Assembly: GCA_036407035.1 (NCBI GenBank) | Contig: DASXAA010000111.1 | Span: 1 to 45,324 of the forward strand | Reading direction: 5' to 3' | Source of the DNA: JACVRW01 sp036407035 | Lineage (GTDB): Bacteria > Actinomycetota > Thermoleophilia > Solirubrobacterales > Thermoleophilaceae | DNA length: 45,324 nt | Part shown: positions 7,250-15,998 of the stretch, piece by piece | How the letters are laid out: each line of letters begins with the position of its first letter | Position numbering within the stretch: position 1 is the stretch's first letter | Made by a program: the position numbers and the translations under genes | Notes under the pieces: generated by a model | Database searches by the model: none | What the model was told of the DNA's origin: nothing | What the model saw: only the letters and a program-made list of their open reading frames with translations

Positions 7250-7385
7250 GCGTCCATCCAAGCCGAAGTCCCGTCTTCGGGACGTGGGGGACCCACAGGC
7301 CGGACGGCCGGGGGCGAATCGCATTAGGCGTAGCGCAACTCTTTCAGCGCGAGCCCGTCAGCTAACCCCGCAGGCAAGAGGAAAG
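7250..7385 (+). promoter_or_regulatory. c-di-AMP riboswitch (ydaO/yuaA class), copy A
   Basis: Conserved ydaO elements appear in order: GCCGAAGTCC (7262-7271), GTGGGGGACCCA, GGGGGCGAA (about 7310-7318), and the block GAGCCCGTCAGCTAACCCCG followed by CAGGC (to 7375). The same blocks occur at 18788-18925 and 33672-33825. An extended -10 (TGCTAGCAT, with TAGCAT at 7240-7245) lies upstream. The ribosome site of the next gene (GAGGAAAGAG) directly follows the 3' side, so ligand binding could affect translation or termination. In this class c-di-AMP generally turns expression off. Confidence 0.93.
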
Positions 7386-7392
7386 AGACCCG

Positions 7393-7824
7393 ATGCAGAC
7401 AGCCGGTGCCCGCCCGCTGCGGGAGGATGAACAGCAGATGTCCCGCACAGGCCTCAGCCTCGTAGAGCCGGAGGACCGCGAGGCCGTGCTGCTCCAGTGG
7501 GAGCGGAAGATCGAGCAGGAGGAGCGGCGCAGCCGGTTCGCGCGCGACGACGAGGAGGCCGTCGACGAGGCCGGGCCATCGAGCGCGCCGCGCCCGGTTG
7601 CGACTCCGCCGAGCGCCGAAGCAGACGCCTCCCCGCAGCCCGCACCGGTCCCCGAGCGGCGCACCGTCACGATCAGCGGCCGTCCCGACCCGCAGCCGCT
7701 GCCGCGCCGCCGGCAGTCCGTCGCGCTGAGGCACATCTCGGCCCAGCCCGACCGGCTCGCCCTCTGGGCCTTCCTGCTGGGCCTGTTCCTGCTCGCCGTC
7801 GCCTTCGGCACGGCGCACGCTTAG
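7393..7824 (+). CDS. Riboswitch-controlled tail-anchored protein, unknown function
   Basis: A 143-residue protein I do not recognise. Residues 1-60 are charged and probably helical (QWERKIEQEERRSRFARDD), 61-110 are Pro/Ala/Arg-rich and probably disordered, and one hydrophobic helix at 121-139 ends the protein. The layout is that of a tail-anchored cytoplasmic protein. There is no signal peptide, so it is unlikely to be a secreted wall hydrolase like the other riboswitch targets here. ATG 7393 follows GAGGAAAGAG within the riboswitch leader. The stop is followed at once by a hairpin. Confidence 0.8.
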   Translation: MQTAGARPLREDEQQMSRTGLSLVEPEDREAVLLQWERKIEQEERRSRFARDDEEAVDEAGPSSAPRPVATPPSAEADASPQPAPVPERRTVTISGRPDPQPLPRRRQSVALRHISAQPDRLALWAFLLGLFLLAVAFGTAHA

Positions 7825-7855
7825 AGAGCCTGTCGCAGAACCTCTGACAGGCTCT
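7825..7855 (+). terminator. Hairpin after the tail-anchored gene
   Basis: AGAGCCTGTC (7825-7834) and its exact complement (7846-7855) form a 10-bp stem with an 11-base loop, then TTCC. The same AGAGCCTGTC core forms the tips of the 165-bp element at 21126-21290, so this may be a minimal or decayed copy acting as terminator. Confidence 0.65.
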
Positions 7856-7914
7856 TCCGCGCCCGCCGCCCCCGCCCGCGACGGCCCGACCGATCCATAG
7901 AGCGCGCTCTCGCG

Positions 7915-7931
7915 TACTCCAGATTGGAGTA
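7915..7931. promoter_or_regulatory. Palindromic operator, probably for the HxlR regulator
   Basis: TACTCCA-GAT-TGGAGTA is a perfect 7+3+7 palindrome, 21 bases upstream of a -10 like TATACT (7952-7957). A second imperfect dyad (ACTTAC/GTAAGT, 7955-7971) overlaps the start region. The gene pair ends with an HxlR-type regulator, and such regulators bind short dyads of this kind, so autoregulation of the pair is the natural inference. Confidence 0.6.
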
Positions 7932-7992
7932 TCGGCCGTGCCTTTTTTCCGTATACTTACCGCCCGTAAGTCGTGTGCAGAAAGTGAAGCGG

Positions 7993-8556
7993 ATGAAGAC
8001 GAAGGAGAGCAGGTTCCAGGTCCACGATGAGCTGACCGCCCCCGAGCGCAGCTTGCCGGTCCTGAAGGGAGCTCTGGCCGGCGGAGGGCAGCTGTCGAAC
8101 TTCATCGGGGTGATCGCCGGCGCGCCGGCGGTACTCCGGGCATATGCGCGGTTCAGGTCCGAGTTGCGTCACGGGACGCTGCCGTGGGCCACGCAGCAGC
8201 GCATCCAGTTGGCCGTCGCGGAGTACCAGCGCAGCGAGTACGCGCTCTCCACCCTCCAGCGCACCGCTCGCGAGGCGGGCCTCGGCCTCGACGAGATCGC
8301 CCTCGCGCGGGAGTTCGACTCCCACGACGAGCGCGAGTCGAAGCTGCTCCGCTTCGTGAAGTCCCTGCTCGAGACGGAAGGGGTGCCGCCGCGGCACGTC
8401 CACGAGGAGGCGCTCGAGGCCGGCTGGACCGACGAGCAGGTGCTCGAGGCGATCGGCCACGTGGCGCTCGCCACCTTCGGCAACCTCGTCACGCGCGCGG
8501 GCGAGGTGCCCGTGGACGGATCGAGCGAGGAAGCCCGACTGCTTCAGGCCGCCTAG
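7993..8556 (+). CDS. AhpD/carboxymuconolactone decarboxylase-like protein
   Basis: A 187-residue, all-helical protein of the AhpD/CMD superfamily: segments GVIAGAPAVLRAYARFRSEL, LAVAEYQRSEYALS and the C-terminal AIGHVALATFGNLVTRA follow the family pattern. The catalytic Cys-x-x-Cys of AhpD is missing; the matching stretch reads YQRSEYAL, so ordinary disulfide peroxidase chemistry is not expected. ATG 7993 is preferred; a further-upstream ATG at 7924 falls inside the operator. An HxlR regulator gene begins eight bases after the stop and the palindrome 7915-7931 lies upstream, suggesting a stress-inducible pair. Confidence 0.78.
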   Translation: MKTKESRFQVHDELTAPERSLPVLKGALAGGGQLSNFIGVIAGAPAVLRAYARFRSELRHGTLPWATQQRIQLAVAEYQRSEYALSTLQRTAREAGLGLDEIALAREFDSHDERESKLLRFVKSLLETEGVPPRHVHEEALEAGWTDEQVLEAIGHVALATFGNLVTRAGEVPVDGSSEEARLLQAA

Positions 8557-8564
8557 GCATTACG

Positions 8565-8924
8565 ATGTTGATCGTCATGGCCTCCGAGCAGGCCATAGCG
8601 GAAGACCATCGGGTCGACGCGAGGGAGTCGTGCTGCTCGGCCTACCACCGCGCGGTGGAGCTGATCGGCAAGCGCTGGAGCGGCGCGATCCTCTTCGTCC
8701 TCATGGACGGCCCGCTGCGCTTCTCCGAGGTCAAGCAGCTGGTTCCCGACCTCTCCGACCGTCTCCTCTCCGAGCGCATGAAGGAGCTCGAGGCGGAGGG
8801 CATCGTCGAGCGCCGCGTGATCGGCGACATGCCGGTGCGCGTGGAGTACGCGCTCACGGACAAGGGGCGCGCGCTCGAGCCGGCGGTGCGCGCGCTGAAG
8901 CGCTGGGCTCGCAGCTGGCTCTGA
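8565..8924 (+). CDS. HxlR-family transcriptional regulator
   Basis: A winged-helix regulator of about 119 residues. Family features: CCSAYHRAVELIGKRWSGAI, GPLRFSEVKQLVPDLSDRLL (recognition helix region), the wing VERRVIGDMPVRVEYALTDKG and the tail LEPAVRALKRWA. The pair of Cys residues before the domain corresponds to the redox- or electrophile-sensing Cys seen in several HxlR proteins. ATG 8565 and ATG 8577 are both possible; neither has a good ribosome site, and TACGAT (8561-8566) could be a -10 for a near-leaderless transcript. It probably regulates itself and the AhpD-like gene just upstream. Confidence 0.9.
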   Translation: MLIVMASEQAIAEDHRVDARESCCSAYHRAVELIGKRWSGAILFVLMDGPLRFSEVKQLVPDLSDRLLSERMKELEAEGIVERRVIGDMPVRVEYALTDKGRALEPAVRALKRWARSWL

Positions 8925-9013
8925 CACGGCCGCACGCCGGAGCCGCGCCCGCGCGGGCGCGGCGTTAGCCTACGCGCCTTCGCCTCCCGCCCCCAAGACC
9001 TCGAAGGAGCCCG

Positions 9014-10366
9014 ATGGCCAACGAGCAGCCCCGGTCGGCCGACGACATCAAGTCGTTCGTGCAGGACCACGACATCCGCTTCATCCGCCTCTGGTTCACC
9101 GACATCCTCGGCCAGCTGAAGAGCTTCTCGATCAACGCGCAGGAGCTCGACGACGCGTTCGAGGGCGGCATGGGCTTCGACGGCTCGTCGATCACCGGGT
9201 TCAACGCGATCGAGGAGTCCGACATGATCGCGATGCCGGATGCGAGCACGTTCGCGGTGCTGCCGTGGCGGCCGGAGGACAAGGGCGTGGCGCGCATGTT
9301 CTGTGACGTCGTCACGCCGAGCCGCGAGCCCTACGAAGGCGACCCGCGCCATGTGCTGCGCCGCGCGCTCGAGCGGGCCGAGCAGATGGGCTTCACGAAC
9401 TACTTCGTCGGGCCGGAGCTCGAGTACTTCTACTTCCGCAGCGCCCGGCCGGAGGGCGGCCAGCCGGAGATCCTCGACGAGGGCGGCTACTTCGACCTGA
9501 CCACATTGGACGCCGGCTCCGACGTCCGCCGCGAGACCGTGCTGGCCCTCGAGCAGCTCGGCATCCACGTGGAGTACACGCACCACGAGGTCGGGCCGTC
9601 GCAACACGAGATCGACATGCGCTACGCCGACGCGCTGAAGATGGCGGACGACTGCATGACCTACCGGATCACGGTCAAGGAGTACGCCATGAAGTACGGC
9701 TGGCATGCCACGTTCATGCCGAAGCCGCTCTTCGGCGAGAACGGGTCGGGCATGCACACGCACCAGTCGCTGTTCAAGGAGAAGAGCAACGCCTTCTACG
9801 ACGGCGACGACCAGTACTACCTGTCCGACACGGGCAAGGCGTTCATCGCCGGCCAGCTCCGCCACGCGCGCGAGATCACGTCGGTGTTCGCGCAGTGGGT
9901 CAACTCGTACAAGCGGCTCGTGCCCGGCTACGAGGCGCCGGTGTACTGCGCCTGGTCGCGCCGCAACCGCTCCGCGCTCGTCCGCGTGCCGCTCTACCAC
10001 CCCGGCAAGGAGCAGGCCACGCGCATGGAGCTCCGCTGCCCCGACCCGGCGTGCAACCCGTACCTGACGTTCGCGATCCTGCTGGCGGCCGGGCTCGAGG
10101 GGATCGAGAAGGGCTACGAGCTGCCCGAGCCGATGGAGAAGAACCTGTACCACATCACTCCGGAGGAGCGGAAGCGGCTCGGCATCGAGCAGCTGCCCGA
10201 GACGCTCGGCGAGGCGATCGAACTGACCGCCGAGTCGGAGCTCGTGCTGCGCACGTTCGGCGAGCACATCTTCAACCGCTACATCGAGATCAAGCGGCAG
10301 GAGTGGGAGGACTACCGGGTGCAGGTCACCCAGTGGGAGCTGGACCGCTACCTGTCGATTCTCTAG
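9014..10366 (+). CDS. glnA: Glutamine synthetase, type I (alpha-like)
   Basis: ATP-dependent ligation of ammonia to glutamate; cytosolic dodecamer; 450 residues. The N-terminal beta-grasp contains the latch segment GFDGSSITGF. Catalytic motifs include VGPELEYFYF, GPSQHEIDMRYADAL, the ATP site NGSGMHTHQSLF and SRRNRSALVRVP. The length and the sequence KNLYHITPEER at the usual adenylylation loop fit the GSI-alpha group (about 440-450 residues), which is feedback-controlled and not adenylylated. A TAGCCT -10 lies at 8966-8971, and GAAGGAGCC precedes ATG 9014. The PLP decarboxylase gene begins 10 bases after the stop. Confidence 0.97.
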   Translation: MANEQPRSADDIKSFVQDHDIRFIRLWFTDILGQLKSFSINAQELDDAFEGGMGFDGSSITGFNAIEESDMIAMPDASTFAVLPWRPEDKGVARMFCDVVTPSREPYEGDPRHVLRRALERAEQMGFTNYFVGPELEYFYFRSARPEGGQPEILDEGGYFDLTTLDAGSDVRRETVLALEQLGIHVEYTHHEVGPSQHEIDMRYADALKMADDCMTYRITVKEYAMKYGWHATFMPKPLFGENGSGMHTHQSLFKEKSNAFYDGDDQYYLSDTGKAFIAGQLRHAREITSVFAQWVNSYKRLVPGYEAPVYCAWSRRNRSALVRVPLYHPGKEQATRMELRCPDPACNPYLTFAILLAAGLEGIEKGYELPEPMEKNLYHITPEERKRLGIEQLPETLGEAIELTAESELVLRTFGEHIFNRYIEIKRQEWEDYRVQVTQWELDRYLSIL

Positions 10367-10376
10367 CGGCGGGACA

Positions 10377-11780
10377 ATGCCCGGCATGTGGCAGCCGGGC
10401 GAGTACGAGGAGGTGGCCGGGCGGGCGGTCGAGGCGCTCGGGCGTTACGTCGAACGCACCCAGCGCGGCGACGGCCCGGCGCTGAGCCGGCCGCCGCTGC
10501 CCGGCGTACAGCGCGACCTCGACCTCCACCGCCTCATCCGCGAGGGCGGGATCGACCTCGACGCCTTCCTCGCCGGCTACCTCGAGCGGAGCAACCGCAA
10601 GCACCACCCCGGTGCGCTCGCGCACCAGGTGGCCGTGCCGGACGTGCCCTCCGCGATCGCCGACCTCGTGCACGGCGCGACCAACAACCCCGGCTCGATG
10701 TACGAGATGGGCGCGGCGGCGGCCACCGTCGAGGTGACGGTGGTGGAGTGGATGCTCGAGAAGGTCGGCTTCGAACCGACGCCCGGCGCCGGCATCCTGA
10801 CGCACGGCGGCACGCTCGCGAACCTGACCGCGATGCTGGCCGCGCGGGCGCGGGCGGCGCCCGAGGCCTGGACCGACGGCGTCGGCGGCGACCTCGCCGT
10901 GCTCGCCCCGCCGTCGGCCCACTACTCGATCGCGCGCAACACCGCGATGCTCGGCCTCGGCGAGGGCGCGATCGTGCCGCTCGAGGTGGACGAGCTCGAG
11001 CGCATCCGGCCCGACCGGCTCGGCGGCGCGCTCGAGCGCGCCGGGCGCGCCGGGCGGCGGCCGATGATGCTGGTGGCGGCCTCGTGCGCCACGACCACCG
11101 GGCTGCACGACGACCTGGTCGCCATCGGCGACTTCTGCCGCGAGCACGGCGTCTGGTTCCACGCGGATGCCGCGCACGGCGCGTCCGCGCTGCTCTCGCC
11201 GCGCCACAGGCACCTGCTCGACGGCATCGAGCAAGCCGACTCCGTGATCTGGGACGCCCACAAGATGCTCCGCACCTCGAGCCTGTGCGCCGCCGTCCTG
11301 ATGCGCGACGAGGCGGCGCTCACCGGCGCGTTCCACCAGGAGGCGAGCTACCTCTTCTACGGCGAGGACCATCCGGACGCGTTCGACGTGATGCCGCGCC
11401 AGGTCGAGTGCACGAAGGCGCAGCTCGGACTCAAGCTCTTCCTCAGCCTCGCCTGGCGCGGCGAGCAGGGCCTGGGCGAGTACGTGGCGGACCGCTACGA
11501 CGCCACGCTTCGCTTCTGGGAGCTGATCCGCGGGCGCGAGGGCTTCGAGTGCCCGTACCGGCCCGAGAGCAACATCCTCTGCTTCCGGTACGGGACCGAC
11601 TCCGACGCGCAGATCGAGATCCGCGAGCGGCTGATGGAGGAGGGGCGCTTCCACCTGAGCTCGGCCGAGCTCTCCGGCGAGCGCTACCTGCGCATGGCGG
11701 TGATGGCGCCGTCGTCCGGCGAGGGGACGGTGCTCGAGATGCTCGACGCGATCGAGCGCGTGGCGGTCGCGGCGCGTTAG
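10377..11780 (+). CDS. PLP-dependent amino-acid decarboxylase (group II)
   Basis: A 467-residue fold-type I decarboxylase resembling aromatic-L-amino-acid, glutamate and diaminobutyrate decarboxylases. Seen: THGGTLANLTA (phosphate/PLP contacts), His182 in SAHYSI (expected to stack on PLP), Asp264 in HADAAHG (pyridine nitrogen) and the Schiff-base Lys296 in WDAHKML. The substrate cannot be fixed from these motifs; placement after glnA makes a glutamate- or amine-related substrate conceivable, as inference only. ATG 10377 and ATG 10386 are both possible. The stop overlaps by four bases the 3' end of the convergent M28 gene. Confidence 0.9.
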   Translation: MPGMWQPGEYEEVAGRAVEALGRYVERTQRGDGPALSRPPLPGVQRDLDLHRLIREGGIDLDAFLAGYLERSNRKHHPGALAHQVAVPDVPSAIADLVHGATNNPGSMYEMGAAAATVEVTVVEWMLEKVGFEPTPGAGILTHGGTLANLTAMLAARARAAPEAWTDGVGGDLAVLAPPSAHYSIARNTAMLGLGEGAIVPLEVDELERIRPDRLGGALERAGRAGRRPMMLVAASCATTTGLHDDLVAIGDFCREHGVWFHADAAHGASALLSPRHRHLLDGIEQADSVIWDAHKMLRTSSLCAAVLMRDEAALTGAFHQEASYLFYGEDHPDAFDVMPRQVECTKAQLGLKLFLSLAWRGEQGLGEYVADRYDATLRFWELIRGREGFECPYRPESNILCFRYGTDSDAQIEIRERLMEEGRFHLSSAELSGERYLRMAVMAPSSGEGTVLEMLDAIERVAVAAR

Positions 11781-12604
11781 CGCGCGCGCAGCGCCCGCTC
11801 GACCAGCCGCTGCGCCTGGGCGAGCGAGCGGCGGTCGAGCCGCGACGGGACGTCGCAGGCGCTGTGGCGGCACGGCTCGCCGCCCGCGCCCACGCCCAGC
11901 TTGGCCGCCGGCAGGCCGGCCAGCTCGAACTCGCGGTGGTCCGAGTTGCCGGTGTCGTCGTCTCGCACCCACTCGACCGGCACGCGCGCCGAGCGGCCGG
12001 CCCCGAGCAGCGCGCCCTCGACGGCGGCGCGCGGCGCGACCGCCGGCGAGCGCAGCCAGAAGGGCCGGTCGCCGCCGACCTCGTCGAGCGACAGCGCCCA
12101 GCGCAGGCGCGTCCGGCCGCCGCGCGCGAGGACTCGCCGCGCGAGCGCCCGGGCGCCGAGGTGGTCCGGCGAGCCCGTGTAGCCGCGCTCCTCGGCGCCG
12201 GTCGCGACGAGCCAGGTGTCGCAGTCGGGGCGCAGCGAGCGCAGCCGCCGCGCCAGCGCGACCACCACGCCGAGGCCCGAGGCGTTGTCGTCGGCGCCGG
12301 GGCCCGCCGGCATCGTGTCGGTATGGGCCATCACGATGCGCAGGCAGGAGCGCGGCGTGTCGAGGCGGCCGATCACGTTCCGCGATTCGCCATGCCCGGT
12401 CACCTCGAACGGCTGGACCTCCACGCGCAGCCCCGCGCGGCGGAAGGCGCGCTCGGCGAAGCCGTGCGCGCGCCGCTCCGCATCGCCGCCGGCCGGTCGG
12501 GGCCCGAGCGCCGCGACGTGGCGGGCCACGCGCAGGGCGTCGTGGCCGTGCGGGACGGCCGGCGTCGCGATCAGCGCCGCCGCCAGCAGGAGCGCCGCCC
12601 TCAG
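11777..12604 (-). CDS. Secreted M28-family zinc aminopeptidase
   Basis: Probable extracellular aminopeptidase. Metal-site motifs: MAHTDTMPAGPGADDNASG (His/Asp and bridging Asp), GAEERGYTGS (catalytic Glu pair), SLDEVGG (Asp) and DHREFELAG (final His). A signal peptide, RAALLLAAALIATPAVPHG, sits at the start. No ATG, GTG or TTG exists at the natural start. CTG 12604, overlapping the previous gene's stop as CTGA, would give a mature-looking signal peptide and 275 residues. Alternatives are ATG 12667 (67-base overlap with the upstream gene, Arg-rich leader) or GTG 12529 (loses the signal). Probably co-transcribed with the DUF255 gene. Confidence 0.82.
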   Translation of the reverse strand: MRAALLLAAALIATPAVPHGHDALRVARHVAALGPRPAGGDAERRAHGFAERAFRRAGLRVEVQPFEVTGHGESRNVIGRLDTPRSCLRIVMAHTDTMPAGPGADDNASGLGVVVALARRLRSLRPDCDTWLVATGAEERGYTGSPDHLGARALARRVLARGGRTRLRWALSLDEVGGDRPFWLRSPAVAPRAAVEGALLGAGRSARVPVEWVRDDDTGNSDHREFELAGLPAAKLGVGAGGEPCRHSACDVPSRLDRRSLAQAQRLVERALRAR

Positions 12605-14559
12605 CGCAGCAGCTCCTCCAGCTCGCCGGGCTCGGTCACGGGCGCCTTGCAGGCGAAGTGCTCGCATACGTAGGCGGCCGGCCGGCCGTCGACCGGCTCG
12701 CGGCCCTCGAGCAGCGGCACGCCGTCGCGCGCCCCTCCGGCCAGGACGAGGTGGGGCCGGAAGGCGCCGCGCACCACCCGCTCGAGCGGACCGGTGTCGT
12801 CGCCCACGAGCGCCACCTCCTGCACCGGCGAGAGGTGGAAGTCCATCGCCTGGAGCAGGTGGCCGAACGCCTGCGGGTGCCGCGGGGCCACCTCGTGCAG
12901 CAGCCGCAGGACGGACACCGCCCGCGACTCGTACTCGTGCTCGCCGGTGAGCGCTGCGAGCCGCAGCAGGCCATACGCGGCGGACGCGTTGCCGGAGGGA
13001 ATCGGGTGGTCCTCGAGGTCCTTGCGGCGGGCGACGAGGCGCTCGTGGTCGCTCGAGGTCTCGAAGAAGCCGCCGCGCTCGTCGTCGGCGAACCGCTCGA
13101 TCATCGCGCCGGCGATCTCGCGGGCGGCCGCGAACCAGCGCGGGTCGAAGCTCGACTCGTAGAGCGTGAGCAGCGCCTCGAGCAGGAAGGCGTGGTCCTC
13201 GAGGTAGGCGTTCAGCCGGCCGCGGCCGTCCTTCCAGGTGCGCAGCAGCCGGCCGTCCTCGCCGCGCAGCTCCGAGAGCACGAACTCCGCGCAGGCCGCC
13301 GCGACGTCCAGGTAGTCGGGCCGCTCGAGCACCGCGCCCGCCTCGGCGAGCGCCGAGATCATCAGCGCGTTCCACGAGGTCAGGCGCTTGTCGTCGAGGC
13401 CGGGCCAGACGCGCTCCTTGCGCACGTCGTACAGGCGCCGCCGCCAGGCGTCGCGGCGCTCGGGGTCGCCCGGACCGCGCACCGGGATGTTGCGGCCCTC
13501 GAAGTTGCCGCGACTCGTAGCGCCGAACCAGGCGATCGCCTCGTCGGCGTCCGGATCGCCGGCGAGGGCCTCGCGCAGCTCATCGACGGTCCAGACGTAG
13601 AAGCGGCCCTCCTCGCCCTCGGAGTCGGCGTCCAGCGCGGAGTAGAAGCCGCCCTCGGGGGCGCGCATCTCCCGCAGCGCCCAGTCGAGCGTCTCCTCGC
13701 AGACCGTGCGGAAGAGCGGGTCGCCCACCACCTGCCAGCCGTGCAGGTACGCGCGCGCGAGCAGGGCGTTGTCGTAGAGCATCTTCTCGAAGTGGGGGAC
13801 GAGCCAGTGGGCGTCGACCGAGTAGCGCGCGAAGCCGCCGCCGACCTGGTCGTACATCCCGCCGGACGCCATCGCCATCAGCGTGTGCGAGGTCATCTCG
13901 AGCTCGCCCCGGCGCAGCAGGAACTCGATCGCCGACGCGGGCGGGAACTTCGGCGCGCCGCCGAAGCCGCCGTGCACCTGGTCGTACCCGGCGCGCAGCG
14001 CCCGCACGGACTCGTCGAGCACGCGGGCGTCCATCGGCTCCTTCGAGGGCTGCAGCGCCGCAGCGCCCGAGAGCCGCTGCGCGATGCGCTCGCTGCCGGC
14101 GCGGATCTCCTCGCGCCGCTCGTCCCACGCCTTCGCCACCGCCTCGAGCACCTGTCGCCAGCTCGGCATGCCCATGCGCGGCTCCGGCGGGAAGTAGGTG
14201 CCGGCGTAGAACGGCACCTGCTCCGGAGTGAGGAAGGCGTTGAGCGGCCAGCCGCCCTGGCCGGTCATCGCCTGGCAGGCCTCCATGTAGATCGCGTCGA
14301 GGTCGGGGCGCTCCTCGCGGTCGAGCTTGATGCACACGAACAGCTCGTTCATCAGCGCGGCCGTCGCCTCGTCCTCGAACGACTCGCGCTCCATGACGTG
14401 GCACCAGTGGCAGGCCGAGTAGCCGATCGACAGCAGCATCGGCCGGTCCTCCTCTCGCGCGCGCGTGAGCGCCTCCTCGCCCCAGGCGTACCAGTCGACC
14501 GGGTTGTCCTTGTGCTGGAGGAGGTACGGGGAGGTCTCGGCGGCGAGGCGGTTCGCCAT
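12601..14559 (-). CDS. DUF255 thioredoxin-domain protein (YyaL/SPATA20-like)
   Basis: A 652-residue protein of the widespread YyaL family. The N-terminal thioredoxin-like domain (about 1-165) begins NRLAAETSPYLLQHKDNPVD and carries the CxxC pair Cys50/Cys53 in ACHWCHVM. The rest is an (alpha/alpha)6 barrel like N-acylglucosamine 2-epimerases, with VGGGFARYSVD and HFEKMLYDNALL. The biochemical role is not established. ATG 14559 has no ribosome site, but TAGCCT (14568-14573 on this strand) lies eight bases upstream, suggesting a leaderless transcript starting within the end of the acyl-CoA ligase gene. Confidence 0.93.
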   Translation of the reverse strand: MANRLAAETSPYLLQHKDNPVDWYAWGEEALTRAREEDRPMLLSIGYSACHWCHVMERESFEDEATAALMNELFVCIKLDREERPDLDAIYMEACQAMTGQGGWPLNAFLTPEQVPFYAGTYFPPEPRMGMPSWRQVLEAVAKAWDERREEIRAGSERIAQRLSGAAALQPSKEPMDARVLDESVRALRAGYDQVHGGFGGAPKFPPASAIEFLLRRGELEMTSHTLMAMASGGMYDQVGGGFARYSVDAHWLVPHFEKMLYDNALLARAYLHGWQVVGDPLFRTVCEETLDWALREMRAPEGGFYSALDADSEGEEGRFYVWTVDELREALAGDPDADEAIAWFGATSRGNFEGRNIPVRGPGDPERRDAWRRRLYDVRKERVWPGLDDKRLTSWNALMISALAEAGAVLERPDYLDVAAACAEFVLSELRGEDGRLLRTWKDGRGRLNAYLEDHAFLLEALLTLYESSFDPRWFAAAREIAGAMIERFADDERGGFFETSSDHERLVARRKDLEDHPIPSGNASAAYGLLRLAALTGEHEYESRAVSVLRLLHEVAPRHPQAFGHLLQAMDFHLSPVQEVALVGDDTGPLERVVRGAFRPHLVLAGGARDGVPLLEGREPVDGRPAAYVCEHFACKAPVTEPGELEELLR

Positions 14560-14570
14560 CGCCACTGAGG

Positions 14571-15998
14571 CTACCCGGGGGAGGCCGCGCGCAACTCGCC
14601 GCGCTTGATCTTCCCGCTCGCGGTCTTCGGCAGGGAGTCGGCGAAGTCCACGATGCGCGGGTACTTGTAGGGGGCCGTCTCGGCCTTCACGTGCTCTTGG
14701 AGGTCGGCGGCCAGGGCCTCGCTCGGCTCCTGCCCGTCGCGCAGAACCACAACCGCGCGTACAACCTGGCCGCGCACCTCGTCGGGCGCGGCGACCGCCG
14801 CCGCCTCGGCCACGGCCGGGTGCGACACCAGCGCCGACTCCACCTCGAACGGCCCGATCCGATAGCCGGCCGAGATGATCACGTCGTCGGTGCGGCCCTC
14901 GAACCAGAGGTAGCCGTCCTCGTCCTGGCGCACGCGGTCGCCGGTGCGCCAGGGCACGTCCGCCGGTCCGTCGAGGAAGAACGTGGGGACCGTGGCAGGG
15001 TCGGCGCAGAGCTCGCCGTCCTCGATCCAGAGCCGGAAGCCCGGCAGCGGCAGGCCCATTGACCCGGGCCGCACCGGCGGCCCGATCGGCATGCCCGTGA
15101 GCGCGCCGGTCTCGGTCTGGCCGTAGCCGTCGTGGATCTCCACCCCGGTCGCCTCCCGCCACGCGTGCACGACCTCGGGGTTGAGCGGCTCGCCCGCCGC
15201 CACCGCGTGGCGCAGCGACGGCAGCGGCCGCAGCTCGGTGCGCTTCGCGATCGCGCGGTACTCGGTCGGCGCCATGCAGAGCACGTCGACGCGCTCGCGC
15301 TCGACGAGGTCGAGCCGCTCGGCCGGGTCGAAGCGGCCGTCGTGCAACAGCGCCGCGGCCCCCATCACCCACGCGGCGACGAACGCGTTGCGGGCCGACT
15401 TCGACCAGCCGCTCGCAGCGGTGCACCAGCAGAGGTCGCCCGGCCGCGCCCCGAACCAGTGCTCCGCCTGGGCGCGCTGGCCCGGGAGGTAGCGCTGGCC
15501 GTGCTGGATCGGCTTCGGCTTGCCCGCGGTGCCCGACGTGAAGACGATCAGCGCGGGGTCGTCGGGGTCGAGCTCCGGCGCTGCCGCGGGCTCGGCCTCG
15601 AAGAGCGACTCGTCCGGCACGGTGAGCAGCTCGCCGCCGAAGCCGGCCGCGGCGACGGTGTCGGCGTCGCGCTCGTCGGCGACGACCGCGCGCGGCTCCA
15701 CGGCGTCCATCCGCGCGCGCAGGTCGGCCGGGCGCAGCTGCTCGGTGCACGGCAGGGCCACCGCCCCGATCCGCCACGCCGCCACCATCGCGTAGACCCA
15801 CTCGGGCCGGTTGCCGACCAGGGTCATGACGACATCGCCGCGCTGGACCCCGCGCGCGGCCAGCGTGCCGGCCAGCCGGGCGGAGCGGTCGTCCACCTCG
15901 CCGAACGCGATCTCGCGCCGGTCGCCGTCGCGCGAGAGGGCAACCAGGGCGAGTCGGGCGGGGTCGGCGGCTGCGACGACGTCGCGCGCGAAGTTCAC
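14571..15998 (-). CDS. AMP-forming acyl-CoA synthetase
   Basis: Activates a carboxylic acid to acyl-CoA through an acyl-adenylate, about 475 residues. ANL-superfamily motifs: IVFTSGTAGKPKP (P-loop A3), DGYGQTETG (A5), WRTGDRVRQDEDGYLWFEGR (A7/A8), SAGYRIGPFEVESAL and the C-terminal catalytic lysine in LPKTASGKIKRGEL (A10). It resembles medium-chain acyl-CoA ligases. GTG 15998 overlaps the TetR gene stop (GTGA), giving coupled translation; upstream in-frame sequence is inside tetR. The pair suggests a ligand-responsive fatty- or aromatic-acid activation operon. Confidence 0.93.
   Translation of the reverse strand: MNFARDVVAAADPARLALVALSRDGDRREIAFGEVDDRSARLAGTLAARGVQRGDVVMTLVGNRPEWVYAMVAAWRIGAVALPCTEQLRPADLRARMDAVEPRAVVADERDADTVAAAGFGGELLTVPDESLFEAEPAAAPELDPDDPALIVFTSGTAGKPKPIQHGQRYLPGQRAQAEHWFGARPGDLCWCTAASGWSKSARNAFVAAWVMGAAALLHDGRFDPAERLDLVERERVDVLCMAPTEYRAIAKRTELRPLPSLRHAVAAGEPLNPEVVHAWREATGVEIHDGYGQTETGALTGMPIGPPVRPGSMGLPLPGFRLWIEDGELCADPATVPTFFLDGPADVPWRTGDRVRQDEDGYLWFEGRTDDVIISAGYRIGPFEVESALVSHPAVAEAAAVAAPDEVRGQVVRAVVVLRDGQEPSEALAADLQEHVKAETAPYKYPRIVDFADSLPKTASGKIKRGELRAASPG

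Noticed and set aside
12658..14568. A 636-codon plus-strand frame opposite DUF255
   Set aside because: The minus strand has recognisable thioredoxin-like motifs and CxxC; the plus frame is His/Arg/Leu-biased shadow.
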